Positions 40,267 to 47,759 of a stretch of DNA of 47,759 nucleotides are shown here, piece by piece. The DNA is taken from NCBI RefSeq assembly GCF_005047355.1, contig NZ_SUMC01000063.1:1-47759 (forward strand). Reading direction: 5' to 3'. Every line of letters starts with the position of its first letter. Position 1 is the stretch's first letter. The DNA is from Actinacidiphila oryziradicis (GTDB lineage: Bacteria > Actinomycetota > Actinomycetes > Streptomycetales > Streptomycetaceae). The translations under genes were made by a program, and so were the position numbers. Under the pieces are notes generated by a model, which searched no databases, was not told where the DNA came from, and saw only the letters and a list, made by a program, of their open reading frames with translations.

Positions 40267-41376
40267 TCACCGTTGTCCGGCGGTTTCACGGTGGAGCTCA
40301 CGGGCCTCGATCAGCGTCGTGTAGACGCGCTCGTAGCCGGCGGCCAGGGCCGGCAAGTCGAAGTTGGCCAGTACGTGCGCCCGGCATGCCGCTGGTGAGA
40401 GCTGCTCGGCGGCGACGATCGCGGCTGGCAACTCCTCAGGAGTGTCGACGATGATGCCGCTGACTCCGTCGGCCACCACCTCGGGAACGCTGCCTCGGCG
40501 CAATGCCACAACGGGGGTGCCGCAGGCCATCGCCTCGATCATCACGATGCCGAACGGTTCCTCCCACTGGATCGGAAACAGCAGGGAGCGCGCTCCGGCG
40601 AACAGCTCCCGCTTGAACGCCGCGTCCGCCTGGCCGACGTATGTCACGTCCCGGTCCAGCCGCGGTGCGATCTCTCTGTCGAAGAAGGCCTTCTCCGCCG
40701 GTTCGCTGCTCTTGCCGGCGAGGACGATGCGTCGGCCGGCTGCCTTGGCGGCGTCGATCGCCAGGTGCGGGCCCTTGTCCGGGCTGAACCGGCCGAGGAA
40801 CAGCACGTAGTCGCCCTTGACCTCCCGGAACGGGTAGCTCCTGACGTCGATCGCATTGTGTACCCGTCCTACCCAGTTCAGCTCGGGATTGAGGCGTCGC
40901 TGTGCATCGGAGATCGCCACCAGCTCGATGGTCTTCCCGAGCCGACGCAGGTACTCGCCGGGCTCACCGGTCACCGGGCCGTGCGCGGTGACCACCGTGT
41001 AGGTAGGACGGCAACGGGCCAACAGCGGCCCGGCCAGGGTGTGGTCGTGCACGATGTCGTAGTCCAGGTCCTCGAGGATTTCGGCTGTCGCGGCAGCGTG
41101 CAGCACCTCGGGCATCGGTTCACCGAGGCGCAGTGAGGGCGGTTCCTCGAATACCGCTACGAATCGGGAGGCGCGGGTCCGGTTCCGTCCCGCGCCGATG
41201 AGTGTCACCTCGTGCCCGCGAGCGGAGAGCGTGTCGACGAGGTCGGCGACGACCGCCTCGATGCCACCGTAAGCGGTCGGCGGAAGTTCGAACCACGGTG
41301 GCGCGATCATGGCGATGCGCAGTGGCCGTGAGGCGGTCCCGAAGCGGGTCGGGGCGTCAGGCAGCTTCAGAGTCAT
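40267..41376 (-). CDS. Glycosyltransferase family 4
   Basis: 369 aa, GT-B fold. The N-terminal acceptor domain has IAMIAPPWFELPPTAYGGIE and VHDHTLAGPLLARC. The donor domain has YVLFLGRFSPDKGPHLAIDA and the nucleotide-sugar EX7E-type segment PFGIVMIEAMACGTPVVALR. GGAGACACC precedes the ATG. It is last in an operon with GalU (56 bp upstream) and the debranching-type enzyme, so the donor is probably UDP-glucose. Acceptor unknown. Confidence 0.92.
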   Translation of the reverse strand: MTLKLPDAPTRFGTASRPLRIAMIAPPWFELPPTAYGGIEAVVADLVDTLSARGHEVTLIGAGRNRTRASRFVAVFEEPPSLRLGEPMPEVLHAAATAEILEDLDYDIVHDHTLAGPLLARCRPTYTVVTAHGPVTGEPGEYLRRLGKTIELVAISDAQRRLNPELNWVGRVHNAIDVRSYPFREVKGDYVLFLGRFSPDKGPHLAIDAAKAAGRRIVLAGKSSEPAEKAFFDREIAPRLDRDVTYVGQADAAFKRELFAGARSLLFPIQWEEPFGIVMIEAMACGTPVVALRRGSVPEVVADGVSGIIVDTPEELPAAIVAAEQLSPAACRAHVLANFDLPALAAGYERVYTTLIEARELHRETAGQR

Positions 41377-41432
41377 GGTGTCTCCTGCCCGGAAGAGTGT
41401 GAACGTCGTTCACGACGGGCTTCGTGAGCGCG

Positions 41433-42344
41433 TCACGGGGCGAGTTCGTTGGCGACAAAGGAGCGCAGCCAGCCGCGGAGGTCGGGGCCGATGTCCTCGC
41501 GCTCGCTGGCGAGCCTGATACTCGCCTTCAGGTAGTCGCTGCGATCCCCGGTGTCGTAGCGGCGGCCGCTGAACAGCACGCCGTGCACTGGTCCGCCGAC
41601 GCTCTCGTGGGTGGCCATCTCACGGATGGCATCGGTGAGTTGGATTTCGCCGCCACGGCCGGGGGGAGTGTGGTGCAGGATCTCAAAAACCGCTGGATCG
41701 AGCACATATCGTCCGATGATGGCGAGGTTGCTGGGCGCGTTCTGCGGGGCGGGTTTCTCCACCAGGTCCACCACGGCCACGACACCGTCCTGACCGGTGG
41801 GCTTGACAGCCGCGCAGCCGTACAGGCTGACCTGCGACGGGTCCACTTCCATGAGCGCGACAACGCTTCCGCCGAGTTGCTGCTGTGCCTCGATCATGGG
41901 GACCAGCAGGGGGTCCCGTGGGTCTATGAGATCGTCGCCGAGGAGCACGGCGAACCGCTGGCCACCGACGTGCTCCTCGGCGCACAGCACGGCATGGCCG
42001 AGCCCGCGTGGTTCGCCCTGGCGTACGTAGTGCACGCGGGCAAGTCCGGCGATCGAGCGGACGGCCTCCAGCCGCTCCATGTCCCCCTTGGTGCGCAGCG
42101 CCTCTTCCAGCTCGTAGTTGCGGTCGAAATGGTCCTCCACGGGGCGCTTGTTGCGCCCCGTGATCATGAGCACGTCGCGCAGCCCGGCTGCCACCACTTC
42201 CTCGACGACGTACTGGATGGCCGGCTTGTCGACAATCGGCAGCATCTCTTTCGGAGTAGCCTTGGTGACGGGCAGGAAGCGCGTGCCGAGGCCGGCCGCA
42301 GGTATCACAGCCTTGCTTATCGAGGTATGCGAAGACTTATCCAT
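41433..42344 (-). CDS. galU: UTP-glucose-1-phosphate uridylyltransferase
   Basis: 303 aa from ATG 42344 (GGAGCGG upstream). The pyrophosphorylase signature AVIPAAGLGTRFLPVTKATP then KEMLPIVDKPAIQYVVEE is complete, and FAVLLGDDLID holds the metal-binding Asp. VVDLVEKPAPQNAPSNLAII and the GGEIQLTDAI segment are typical of GalU. It makes UDP-glucose for the adjacent GT4 enzyme. It may be a second copy, since actinobacterial genomes usually keep a housekeeping galU elsewhere. Confidence 0.94.
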   Translation of the reverse strand: MDKSSHTSISKAVIPAAGLGTRFLPVTKATPKEMLPIVDKPAIQYVVEEVVAAGLRDVLMITGRNKRPVEDHFDRNYELEEALRTKGDMERLEAVRSIAGLARVHYVRQGEPRGLGHAVLCAEEHVGGQRFAVLLGDDLIDPRDPLLVPMIEAQQQLGGSVVALMEVDPSQVSLYGCAAVKPTGQDGVVAVVDLVEKPAPQNAPSNLAIIGRYVLDPAVFEILHHTPPGRGGEIQLTDAIREMATHESVGGPVHGVLFSGRRYDTGDRSDYLKASIRLASEREDIGPDLRGWLRSFVANELAP

Positions 42345-42396
42345 AGTCCGCTCCAATCAGCGGGTGAGTTGTGTGCGCCGCCGCGTCACCAGCCTC

Positions 42397-44517
42397 CTAG
42401 GCATGGCAGGGACACCGCTCGGACGTCAGCTGGATTCCCGCCGGCAGTCCTTCCACGCTCGCCTTTCCGTCCTGCACCGTAATGCGAATGCGGGCATCCG
42501 CCAGTGGGATGTCCTCCAGGGTGACGTCGCCGAACCACGACGGCAGCGCCGGTGCCAGACGGAAGCACCCGTGCGGCACGCACGGTTCGGCGCCGAGCAG
42601 TTCCCGGAGCAGGTGCAACGGGGCCGCCGAGGCCCATGCCTGTGGTGAGCAGGACGTGGGATACGGCACCGGTTGTGAGTACTCGCTGCGGTCGAAGCCG
42701 CACATCAGCTCGGGGAGCCGGCCGCCGACAGACGCTGCCGCCTCCAGCACACCGGAGGCGACCCGCTGGGCATCCTCGACGAACCCGTACCGCCTCAGCC
42801 CGCCCGCGACGATGGCGCTGTCGTGCGGCCACACCGAGCCGTTGTGGTAACTCATCGGGTTGTACGCACCCATCGTGGCCGCCAGCGTGCGAATCCCCCA
42901 GCCGCTGAGCATCTCCGGCGAGCGCAGTAGCTCGGCGACCCGTGGCGCCTTGTCCGCGTCAACGGTCCCGGTCCACAGGCAGTGGCCCATGTTGGATGCG
43001 AGCGCGTCGATGGGCTGCTTGTCCCCGTCCAGTCCGAGCGCGTACCAGCCGCGCTCAGGCAGCCAGAAGCGGTCGTTGAACGCCTGTTTCGTCCGGGCTG
43101 CCTGGTCTTGCCAGTGACGAGCGCCCTCGGGGTCGTCCATGTCCTCGGCCAGCAGGGCGCGAGCGAGGTAGGCGCCGTGGACGTAGCCCTGCACCTCGGC
43201 GAGCGCGATCGGAGCCGTGGCGATCCGGCCGTCGGCGTACGAAACCCCGTCCCACGAGTCCTTCCACCCTTGATTCTCCAGCCCCCGGTCCGTCGTCCGC
43301 TGGTACTCGACGAACCCGTCGCCGTCCTTGTCGCCGTAGTGGGTGATCCATTCCAGGGCCCGGTCCGCATGAGGCAGCAGAGCGAGCACCTCCTCGCGAT
43401 CCACACCCCAACGCCGCAGCTCGGCGAGCAGCATCACGAACAAGGGCGTGGCATCGGCTGTGCCGTAGTAGACGTTGCCGCCGATCGCGAGGGAGGAGTC
43501 CAGACCAAAGCGTAGTTCGTGTGGGATCCGGCCCGGCTCTTCCTCGGTGAGGGGGTCGACTTTGCGGCCCTGGTGGAGGGCGAGGGTCTGTGCCGTGCCC
43601 AGGGCGAGGGCGGGATCGGTGGAGAGGGACATCAGGGAGGTGATGATGGAGTCCCGGCCGAACAGGGCCATGAACCACGGCGTACCGGCGGCTACCACGG
43701 GGGTGTTCGGCAGCTCCGGGTCGGACATACGCAGGCTCCCCAGATCCCGGCGGCTGGTCCGCAACGTCGCGTTCAGCGCTTCATCACCGGTCACCAGCCG
43801 CGGCCCGGTCTCCAGCCACCGGGAGGTGCGGACGGCCGGGCCGGTGTGCTCCAGCGGTCGTTCCAGGGGGAAGGATGGTGGGATCTCGACCCCGTCCACC
43901 ACGGGGCACAACAGCACCGATGTCCGCCACGTGTCACGCGCCGGGATGACCGCGTGGAAGGTGAGTTCCTTCGGGGTGCTGATCGCGCCTTCGGCGATCA
44001 GCCGTATACCGCGGCTCTGCTCACGCCAGTGCCGGGTCACCCGGATTTCGCCGTCCTTATGGTCGACGCTGTGCTCGCCGAGGTCGCGCACCCTGCCTTC
44101 CTTGACATCGAACAAGTCCGCAAAGTCGGCTTCGACGTGCACATTCAGGGTGTACTCAACCGTCTCGGAGCTGAGGTTGCGCAACGCGATGTCCTCGCGC
44201 ATGCCGGCCCCGACGAACCGCTGGCGCTCCACCAGCAGGGTGCTCTCTCCGACCTGGCCGGGGGCCGGTAGCGCCCGCCCCACGAACGTCGCGCGGTACG
44301 GCTCCTCCGCGATGACGGTCAAGGACTCGACGCCCCTGTCATCGAGCCGCAGCTGCCAAGCGGACAGGATGCGGGTGTCCCGGAAGAACACCCCCTGCGG
44401 TGCGCCGGGAGTGATATCACCGGCGGGATCCGACAGGCAGAACGAGGTCCCTTCGACAAGCGTCACGGCCCCGCCGACCTGCACAGGCTGCCCGGAAAAC
44501 GTCCATCCGCCCGCCAT
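42397..44517 (-). CDS. Amylo-alpha-1,6-glucosidase-type (glycogen debranching) protein
   Basis: 706 aa from ATG 44517 (GGAGGG 7 nt before). The N-terminal GDE_N bis-domain (VEGTSFCLSDPAGDITPGAP, QGVFFRDTRILSAWQLRL) is followed by the (alpha/alpha)6 barrel: TPWFMALFGRDSIITSLMSL, then SWDGVSYADGRIATAPIALA and MSYHNGSVWPHDSAIVAGGL. The glycoside hydrolase acidic pairs are plausible in FGRDS and WPHDS. It starts the operon with galU and GT4, suggesting turnover of a glycan or glucoside under stress. Exact substrate uncertain. Confidence 0.9.
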   Translation of the reverse strand: MAGGWTFSGQPVQVGGAVTLVEGTSFCLSDPAGDITPGAPQGVFFRDTRILSAWQLRLDDRGVESLTVIAEEPYRATFVGRALPAPGQVGESTLLVERQRFVGAGMREDIALRNLSSETVEYTLNVHVEADFADLFDVKEGRVRDLGEHSVDHKDGEIRVTRHWREQSRGIRLIAEGAISTPKELTFHAVIPARDTWRTSVLLCPVVDGVEIPPSFPLERPLEHTGPAVRTSRWLETGPRLVTGDEALNATLRTSRRDLGSLRMSDPELPNTPVVAAGTPWFMALFGRDSIITSLMSLSTDPALALGTAQTLALHQGRKVDPLTEEEPGRIPHELRFGLDSSLAIGGNVYYGTADATPLFVMLLAELRRWGVDREEVLALLPHADRALEWITHYGDKDGDGFVEYQRTTDRGLENQGWKDSWDGVSYADGRIATAPIALAEVQGYVHGAYLARALLAEDMDDPEGARHWQDQAARTKQAFNDRFWLPERGWYALGLDGDKQPIDALASNMGHCLWTGTVDADKAPRVAELLRSPEMLSGWGIRTLAATMGAYNPMSYHNGSVWPHDSAIVAGGLRRYGFVEDAQRVASGVLEAAASVGGRLPELMCGFDRSEYSQPVPYPTSCSPQAWASAAPLHLLRELLGAEPCVPHGCFRLAPALPSWFGDVTLEDIPLADARIRITVQDGKASVEGLPAGIQLTSERCPCHA

Positions 44518-44768
44518 CAATCATCCCTCCAGCCACATAAGTGCGCTGCTCGGCAAAATGGCAAAAAAGGAATTTCTATCGACATTCAGGACATCCACGA
44601 TACTGCTGTAAGGAGCTGCATGCTTCCGTGGCCGGTCCGCGCGTGCGCTCTTCATGATGTGGCATATGCGCCACGCCAGCACCCGACCATCATCTGCGAC
44701 GAGCGGGGCGCAGCGGGGGGCTCGAGCGGTGGTGGGTGACATAGACACAGATTCGGCAGTCACTAGGT

Positions 44769-44892
44769 TCTGTCCGGCCCCGACCCACTCCACCTCGCCG
44801 AGGTCTTCGGGCTCCACGAGACCACCGCCATGCGCTATGCCGACTCCGCACGGGCACTCCTGGAGCAGGCTGCCGAGCAGTCCCAACCGTGA
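44769..44892 (+). pseudogene. Possible tyrosine-recombinase C-terminal remnant
   Basis: About 40 codons ending TGA 44890-44892: GPDPLHLAEVFGLHETTAMR then YADSARALLEQAAEQ. This pattern is seen at the C terminus of Streptomyces integrase-like proteins. It has no start and no catalytic part. The rest of 44518-44768 holds only promoter-side sequence of the debranching gene. Confidence 0.4.
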
Positions 44893-44976
44893 AACATGTT
44901 CGACCGGACCGCAGCATCACTTCCCGGATCCGTGCTCCGGACGGCGGTGCCCGCCGCACCCGGGCCGCTCGCGCCT

Positions 44977-45834
44977 TCACCCGGGCCCGGCCCGTCCGCA
45001 GCGGGCGAGGGCGGCCCGGACCAGGTTGAGCCCCTCCGCTCGCCAGTGGTCGCGGTCGGGCATCTGGTCGTTCCGTCGCCAGCGCCAGGCCGAGAACATC
45101 GCCCAGTCCACCGCGCGGCACCGGTGGATCAGGTCCTCCTCGGCCCCCGCGTAGTGCTCTGCGACCTCCTCGGGCGCATGGGCGAGGTCGAACTCGACCG
45201 GTCCGCGGCAGCATGTGACGAGGTCGATGAAGAGCGGCCCCCTCTTCGTGTTGAGGAGGTTGCCCTCGTGCGGCTCGCCGTGCAGCAGCTGGTCGCCGGC
45301 CTTGTCGGCGCTGATCTCGGCGCTCAGCTCGCCGAGCGTGTCGAGGAGGAGCTTCCGGTCGGCGTCGGCCAGCTCGGGCGACTGCTCCCGGTCGTTCACC
45401 TCTCTCAGCGCCACGGCGACCCGGTCGGTGAAGTGCGGAGGGTCCAGATCCCCGACTTGGCGCAGCGCGGCGTGGTACCGCTGAAGCGCGTCCGCGTAGT
45501 CGGCCGGCTCGATCTTCGATTCCAGCGGTTCGTAGTAGGTCCAGAGCGAGACGGCGAAGCCGTCGCGCACGTGGACCCGGGGCTCGACCCGAGGGTCGAG
45601 TTCGGCCACCGGAGCGTCGTCGACTTCGGCGAGACGGCGGGCGACCTCCACCTCGAACTCGGAACCGGCCAGGTCCCCGATGGGCGCGACCCGGGCAAGG
45701 GTCTCGGAAGGGACCAGGCGGAGTGCGACGCGGTCCGAGTTGTGGATGACGACCACATCGTCGACCTGGAGGCCCAACTCCGTAGCGGTGGCCCGCCCTG
45801 CCTCAATCGCGCGACGGAGCTCTGGTGGCTCCAT
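44977..45834 (-). CDS. Aminoglycoside-phosphotransferase-like kinase
   Basis: 285 aa from ATG 45834 (GAGGAGGAC upstream). The phosphotransferase fold has the catalytic loop LLHGEPHEGNLL, with Glu replacing the usual Asp of HGDxHxxN, and FIDLVTCCRGPVEFDLAH as the metal-binding DxD-type segment. The HGEPH variant recurs in Streptomyces proteins of this group, so it need not be dead. The substrate is unknown (aminoglycoside, choline or another small alcohol). It stands alone. Confidence 0.82.
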   Translation of the reverse strand: MEPPELRRAIEAGRATATELGLQVDDVVVIHNSDRVALRLVPSETLARVAPIGDLAGSEFEVEVARRLAEVDDAPVAELDPRVEPRVHVRDGFAVSLWTYYEPLESKIEPADYADALQRYHAALRQVGDLDPPHFTDRVAVALREVNDREQSPELADADRKLLLDTLGELSAEISADKAGDQLLHGEPHEGNLLNTKRGPLFIDLVTCCRGPVEFDLAHAPEEVAEHYAGAEEDLIHRCRAVDWAMFSAWRWRRNDQMPDRDHWRAEGLNLVRAALARCGRAGPG

Positions 45835-46587
45835 ACCGTCCTCCTCATGGTTGTGTACACACACGTCCGGGGACAGCGGTGCCGCCCCCCGATGTCCGCG
45901 AACTTCGTTCCGGCGCACGGACCCGGACCGGGCGACGGGTACCGCCGACCGGAATCCACACCAGCCGTGCCAAGAGCTCCGGACAGAACGGGCGCCCGGC
46001 TCGCGACGCCCGGTCCGGGTCCGTGGCTCACGAAGGCTTCCAGACTCATCAGCACTTCGGCCATCGCTTTCCTCTGGCCGAGCGGCTCGCAGCCTTCGAC
46101 GACGAGTACGACACCCTGGAGTACGGCGACAGAACACCTGCCCAGGTCGACGCAGACGTCACATCCGAGGCCCACCGCCTGGCACACCGTCCTCGGGGTT
46201 CCTCTGAACTCACGGATACTCCAGCTTGAAGCACATCCCCCGACCTGCGGGTTCGCACTGAAACACCCTCAGTTTTGCTGAACTCACGGGGCTTTACGGC
46301 CTTGGGGATCAATCGAACCATGGTTGGCGGTGAGATTGATTGTCCCGTCTCATTGGATCTAGCTCTGAGGCATTGCGCTGACCAGGTGTGATGCGCTGTG
46401 TGGTGAGACGTGCCGAGTTCGGTGTCTCGGATTGTCGTGTCTGCCAGGCGCGAACGGAGAGCGGCGTCTCAGTTCATCGTGTCCGTGAGTCTGCGTTTCC
46501 AGTACTGACTGCCGGGGGGAGCCGTCGGCGTCGACGGCTCCCCCGTTGTTCTCAGCCCTGGACGCAAGAGCGCGCCCGATTGGCGGG
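45835..46587. other. Gene-poor stretch with a possible remnant and a direct repeat
   Basis: A plus-strand fragment near 46040-46200 (HFGHRFPLAERLAAFDDEYD, then GDRTPAQVDADVTSEAHRLA) looks protein-like without a start. CTGAACTCACGG occurs at 46204-46215 and again at 46278-46289. The terminator at 46515-46544 lies near the right end. No intact gene. Confidence 0.4.
46515..46544. terminator. Terminator hairpin downstream of the methyltransferase gene
   Basis: GGGGGAGCCGTCG (46515-46527) pairs perfectly with CGACGGCTCCCCC (46532-46544) around a 4-nt loop. It is positioned just past the end of the minus-strand methyltransferase gene. Confidence 0.85.
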
Positions 46588-47328
46588 TCAGTTGGCAGGT
46601 TTCTCCCAGATCGAGACATGTTGACGGCTCTCACTTGTGAAGGCTTCCCGCGTCCATCCGTCCCACCGCTCGCGCAGTCGCAGCCCGGCGAGCTGAGCCA
46701 TCAGGTCAAGTTCCGCCGGCCACACATACCGGAAGGGAATTGATCTGTACTCGCCGCGGCCGTCGACGACCTCGATGTAGTTCGAACTCGTCGCCTGAGT
46801 GGCGACGTCGTAGATGTCGAAGGCCCATCGCGTCGGGCTCACGTGGTAGGGCACGACGTTCTGCCCGGCTGGGAGCCTTCGCAGTTCGGGGATCAGGACC
46901 TCGATGACGAAGCAGCCTCCGGGTTCGAGGTGAGCCGCCGCGGTGCGGAAACAGGCCACCTGCTCCGCCTGCGTCGTGAGATTCATGATCGTGTTGTAGA
47001 GCAGGTATGCGACGGAGAACGTTCCGTCCACCCGCGTCGTCGCGAAGTCACCGATCGTGACGCCGATCGCGTCGCCGCCCGGCTTGGCACGCAGCCGTGC
47101 AACCATCGCTTGCGACAAGTCGATGCCGTGGACCTGGACTCCGCGTTGTGCCAGTGGCAACGCGATGCGCCCCGTCCCAATGCCCAGCTCAAGGGCCCGG
47201 CCACCGTCGGTCAGGCCCGCCAGAAAGTCGACCGTCTGGTCGATGACGCCCGGCTCGAACATCTCCCCTGACGACTGGTCGTAGGCCGTCGCAACACGCT
47301 CGCCGAAGTAACCGTCTTGATCGTCCAT
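46588..47328 (-). CDS. Class I SAM-dependent methyltransferase
   Basis: 246 aa from ATG 47328 (MDDQDGYFGERVATAYD); longer in-frame starts upstream lack ribosome sites. Motif I is ALELGIGTGRIALPLA, followed by VHGIDLSQAMVARLRAKPGG (acidic end of strand 2) and VAYLLYNTIMNLTTQAEQVA (post-I region). A small C-terminal beta region includes WPAELDLMAQLAGLRLRERW. Acceptor unknown. It ends ahead of a strong terminator. Confidence 0.9.
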   Translation of the reverse strand: MDDQDGYFGERVATAYDQSSGEMFEPGVIDQTVDFLAGLTDGGRALELGIGTGRIALPLAQRGVQVHGIDLSQAMVARLRAKPGGDAIGVTIGDFATTRVDGTFSVAYLLYNTIMNLTTQAEQVACFRTAAAHLEPGGCFVIEVLIPELRRLPAGQNVVPYHVSPTRWAFDIYDVATQATSSNYIEVVDGRGEYRSIPFRYVWPAELDLMAQLAGLRLRERWDGWTREAFTSESRQHVSIWEKPAN

Positions 47329-47438
47329 CGCCAGACCGTACTGGGGGAGTCCGTCACAGCGCGCGTAAATTTCGGTGAGCGTGTGGCGTCGACAGTCACG
47401 AGTTCTATTCCGAGGCTCGTGGCGTGATGTAGCCATAG

Positions 47439-47561
47439 ATGGTGGAACGCCCGATCTCCCGGCAGCTCCTGGCCGCCAAAGGCGTCACCGACGAACGCGT
47501 GATTGAGGTCATCCTGCACCTGACGGGCCGCCTTCCCGTGCTGGTCGACCCGAGCCGCTGA
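47439..47561 (+). pseudogene. Short remnant resembling an NTPase sensor segment
   Basis: 41 codons: SRQLLAAKGVTDERVIEVIL then HLTGRLPVLVDPSR. The pattern L-x-A-x-GVTD-x2-V-(I/V)-E-x-I-x2-LTGRLP-(V/L)-LV resembles the helical segment after the P-loop domain of Streptomyces STAND-like ATPases. No P-loop is present. Weak assignment. Confidence 0.35.
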
Positions 47562-47570
47562 CACCGCCGC

Positions 47571-47759
47571 CGCCGTGGACGCTGAGGATCACGCGGTCCT
47601 CAGGACTTCCCTTCGGGACCGCCCACAGCGCGGGCAGGCCGGCCTGTCCCGCTCGAAAATACGATTCGGGGCTGTGGCCTGGGCGTTTGCTGATCCTGGC
47701 GACGCGGCTTCGAGTGTTCTGGGACGATGTGCGGATGTCGCTGTCGGTCGTCGCTGCGC
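47571..47759 (-). pseudogene. Alpha/beta hydrolase fragment at the window edge
   Basis: The minus-strand frame entering from the right edge reads AGLPALWAVPKGSPEDRVIL then SVHGGGG. This fits the N-terminal strand and the HGGG oxyanion-hole motif of hormone-sensitive-lipase-type esterases. It breaks off right after HGGGG, next to the NTPase fragment. The start lies beyond the window or is lost. Confidence 0.4.

Noticed and set aside
46049..46321. Minus-strand 90-aa ORF near the direct repeat
   Set aside because: Ser/Arg-rich, no start signal, overlaps a better plus-strand remnant frame.
1..47759. CRISPR array, tRNA, rRNA or replication origin
   Set aside because: No regularly spaced direct repeats, cloverleaf or conserved rRNA sequence noticed; the only short tandem repeats are CTGCGG in the adaptor and TCAT in the response regulator.

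Overview
The window reads as a chromosomal accessory region of a high-GC, sporulating actinobacterium of the Streptomyces/Streptacidiphilus/Kitasatospora type. Grounds: very high GC at third codon positions, many GTG starts and 4-bp ATGA/GTGA stop-start overlaps, Tat and lipobox exports, a SARP-type regulator remnant, F420/LLM oxidoreductases, an actinobacterial sulfur leader peptide and small alpha-helical proteins typical of Streptomyces. No rRNA, tRNA, CRISPR array or replication origin was seen. The genus is an inference.

Layout. 0-3.3 kb: an IS200/IS605 transposase abutting a lipoprotein gene, a 3'-truncated secreted beta-helix gene, an unknown 224-aa protein and a 56-aa membrane protein. 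3.7-6 kb: a small membrane protein divergent from a NarL-type two-component system whose response regulator is broken by a 4-bp TCAT duplication. 6.3-10.1 kb (minus): a leader peptide, a flavin-reductase remnant, a sodium:solute symporter, a small membrane protein and an FMN-dependent monooxygenase, together looking like a cysteine-responsive organosulfur-use operon. 10.5-11.5 kb: fused IS701/IS110 wreckage. 11.6-17.2 kb: a MacAB-like ABC exporter with lipoprotein, divergent from an OmpR-type two-component system. 17.1-27.3 kb: intact single genes (VOC protein, quinone oxidoreductase with TetR, HNH-like protein, LLM-hemerythrin fusion, azoreductase with TetR) among many decayed fragments (amidohydrolase, SDR, methyltransferase/NUDIX, PEP-mutase family, SARP, cupin).

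27.3-38.1 kb is the most interesting part. It holds a receptor-type Ser/Thr kinase and a divergent FHA protein; a membrane-anchored STAND/NB-ARC-like NTPase; a Crp-family regulator; and a translationally coupled operon of a cyclase-fold protein, a small helical protein, a PP2C phosphatase, an atypical kinase, a TerY-like vWA protein and a small membrane protein. Two short motifs tie these together. Motif A (GDVSGT-x-V-V/I-G) is at the N terminus of the NTPase; motif B (VFAV-x2-G) is at the C termini of the cyclase-fold and helical proteins. A 79-aa protein encoded beside the NTPase carries both, separated by a Pro-Gln linker encoded by a hexanucleotide repeat. This suggests a homotypic (RHIM/amyloid-like) adaptor connecting an NLR-like sensor to an effector operon that includes a TerY-P triad. 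Two nearly identical 14-bp palindromes lie in the two divergent promoter regions of this block.

38.3-47.8 kb: a Tat-exported DUF4185-like protein, an 84-aa unknown, a three-gene carbohydrate operon (debranching enzyme, GalU, GT4), a phosphotransferase, a methyltransferase and remnants of a recombinase, an NTPase and an alpha/beta hydrolase at the right edge.
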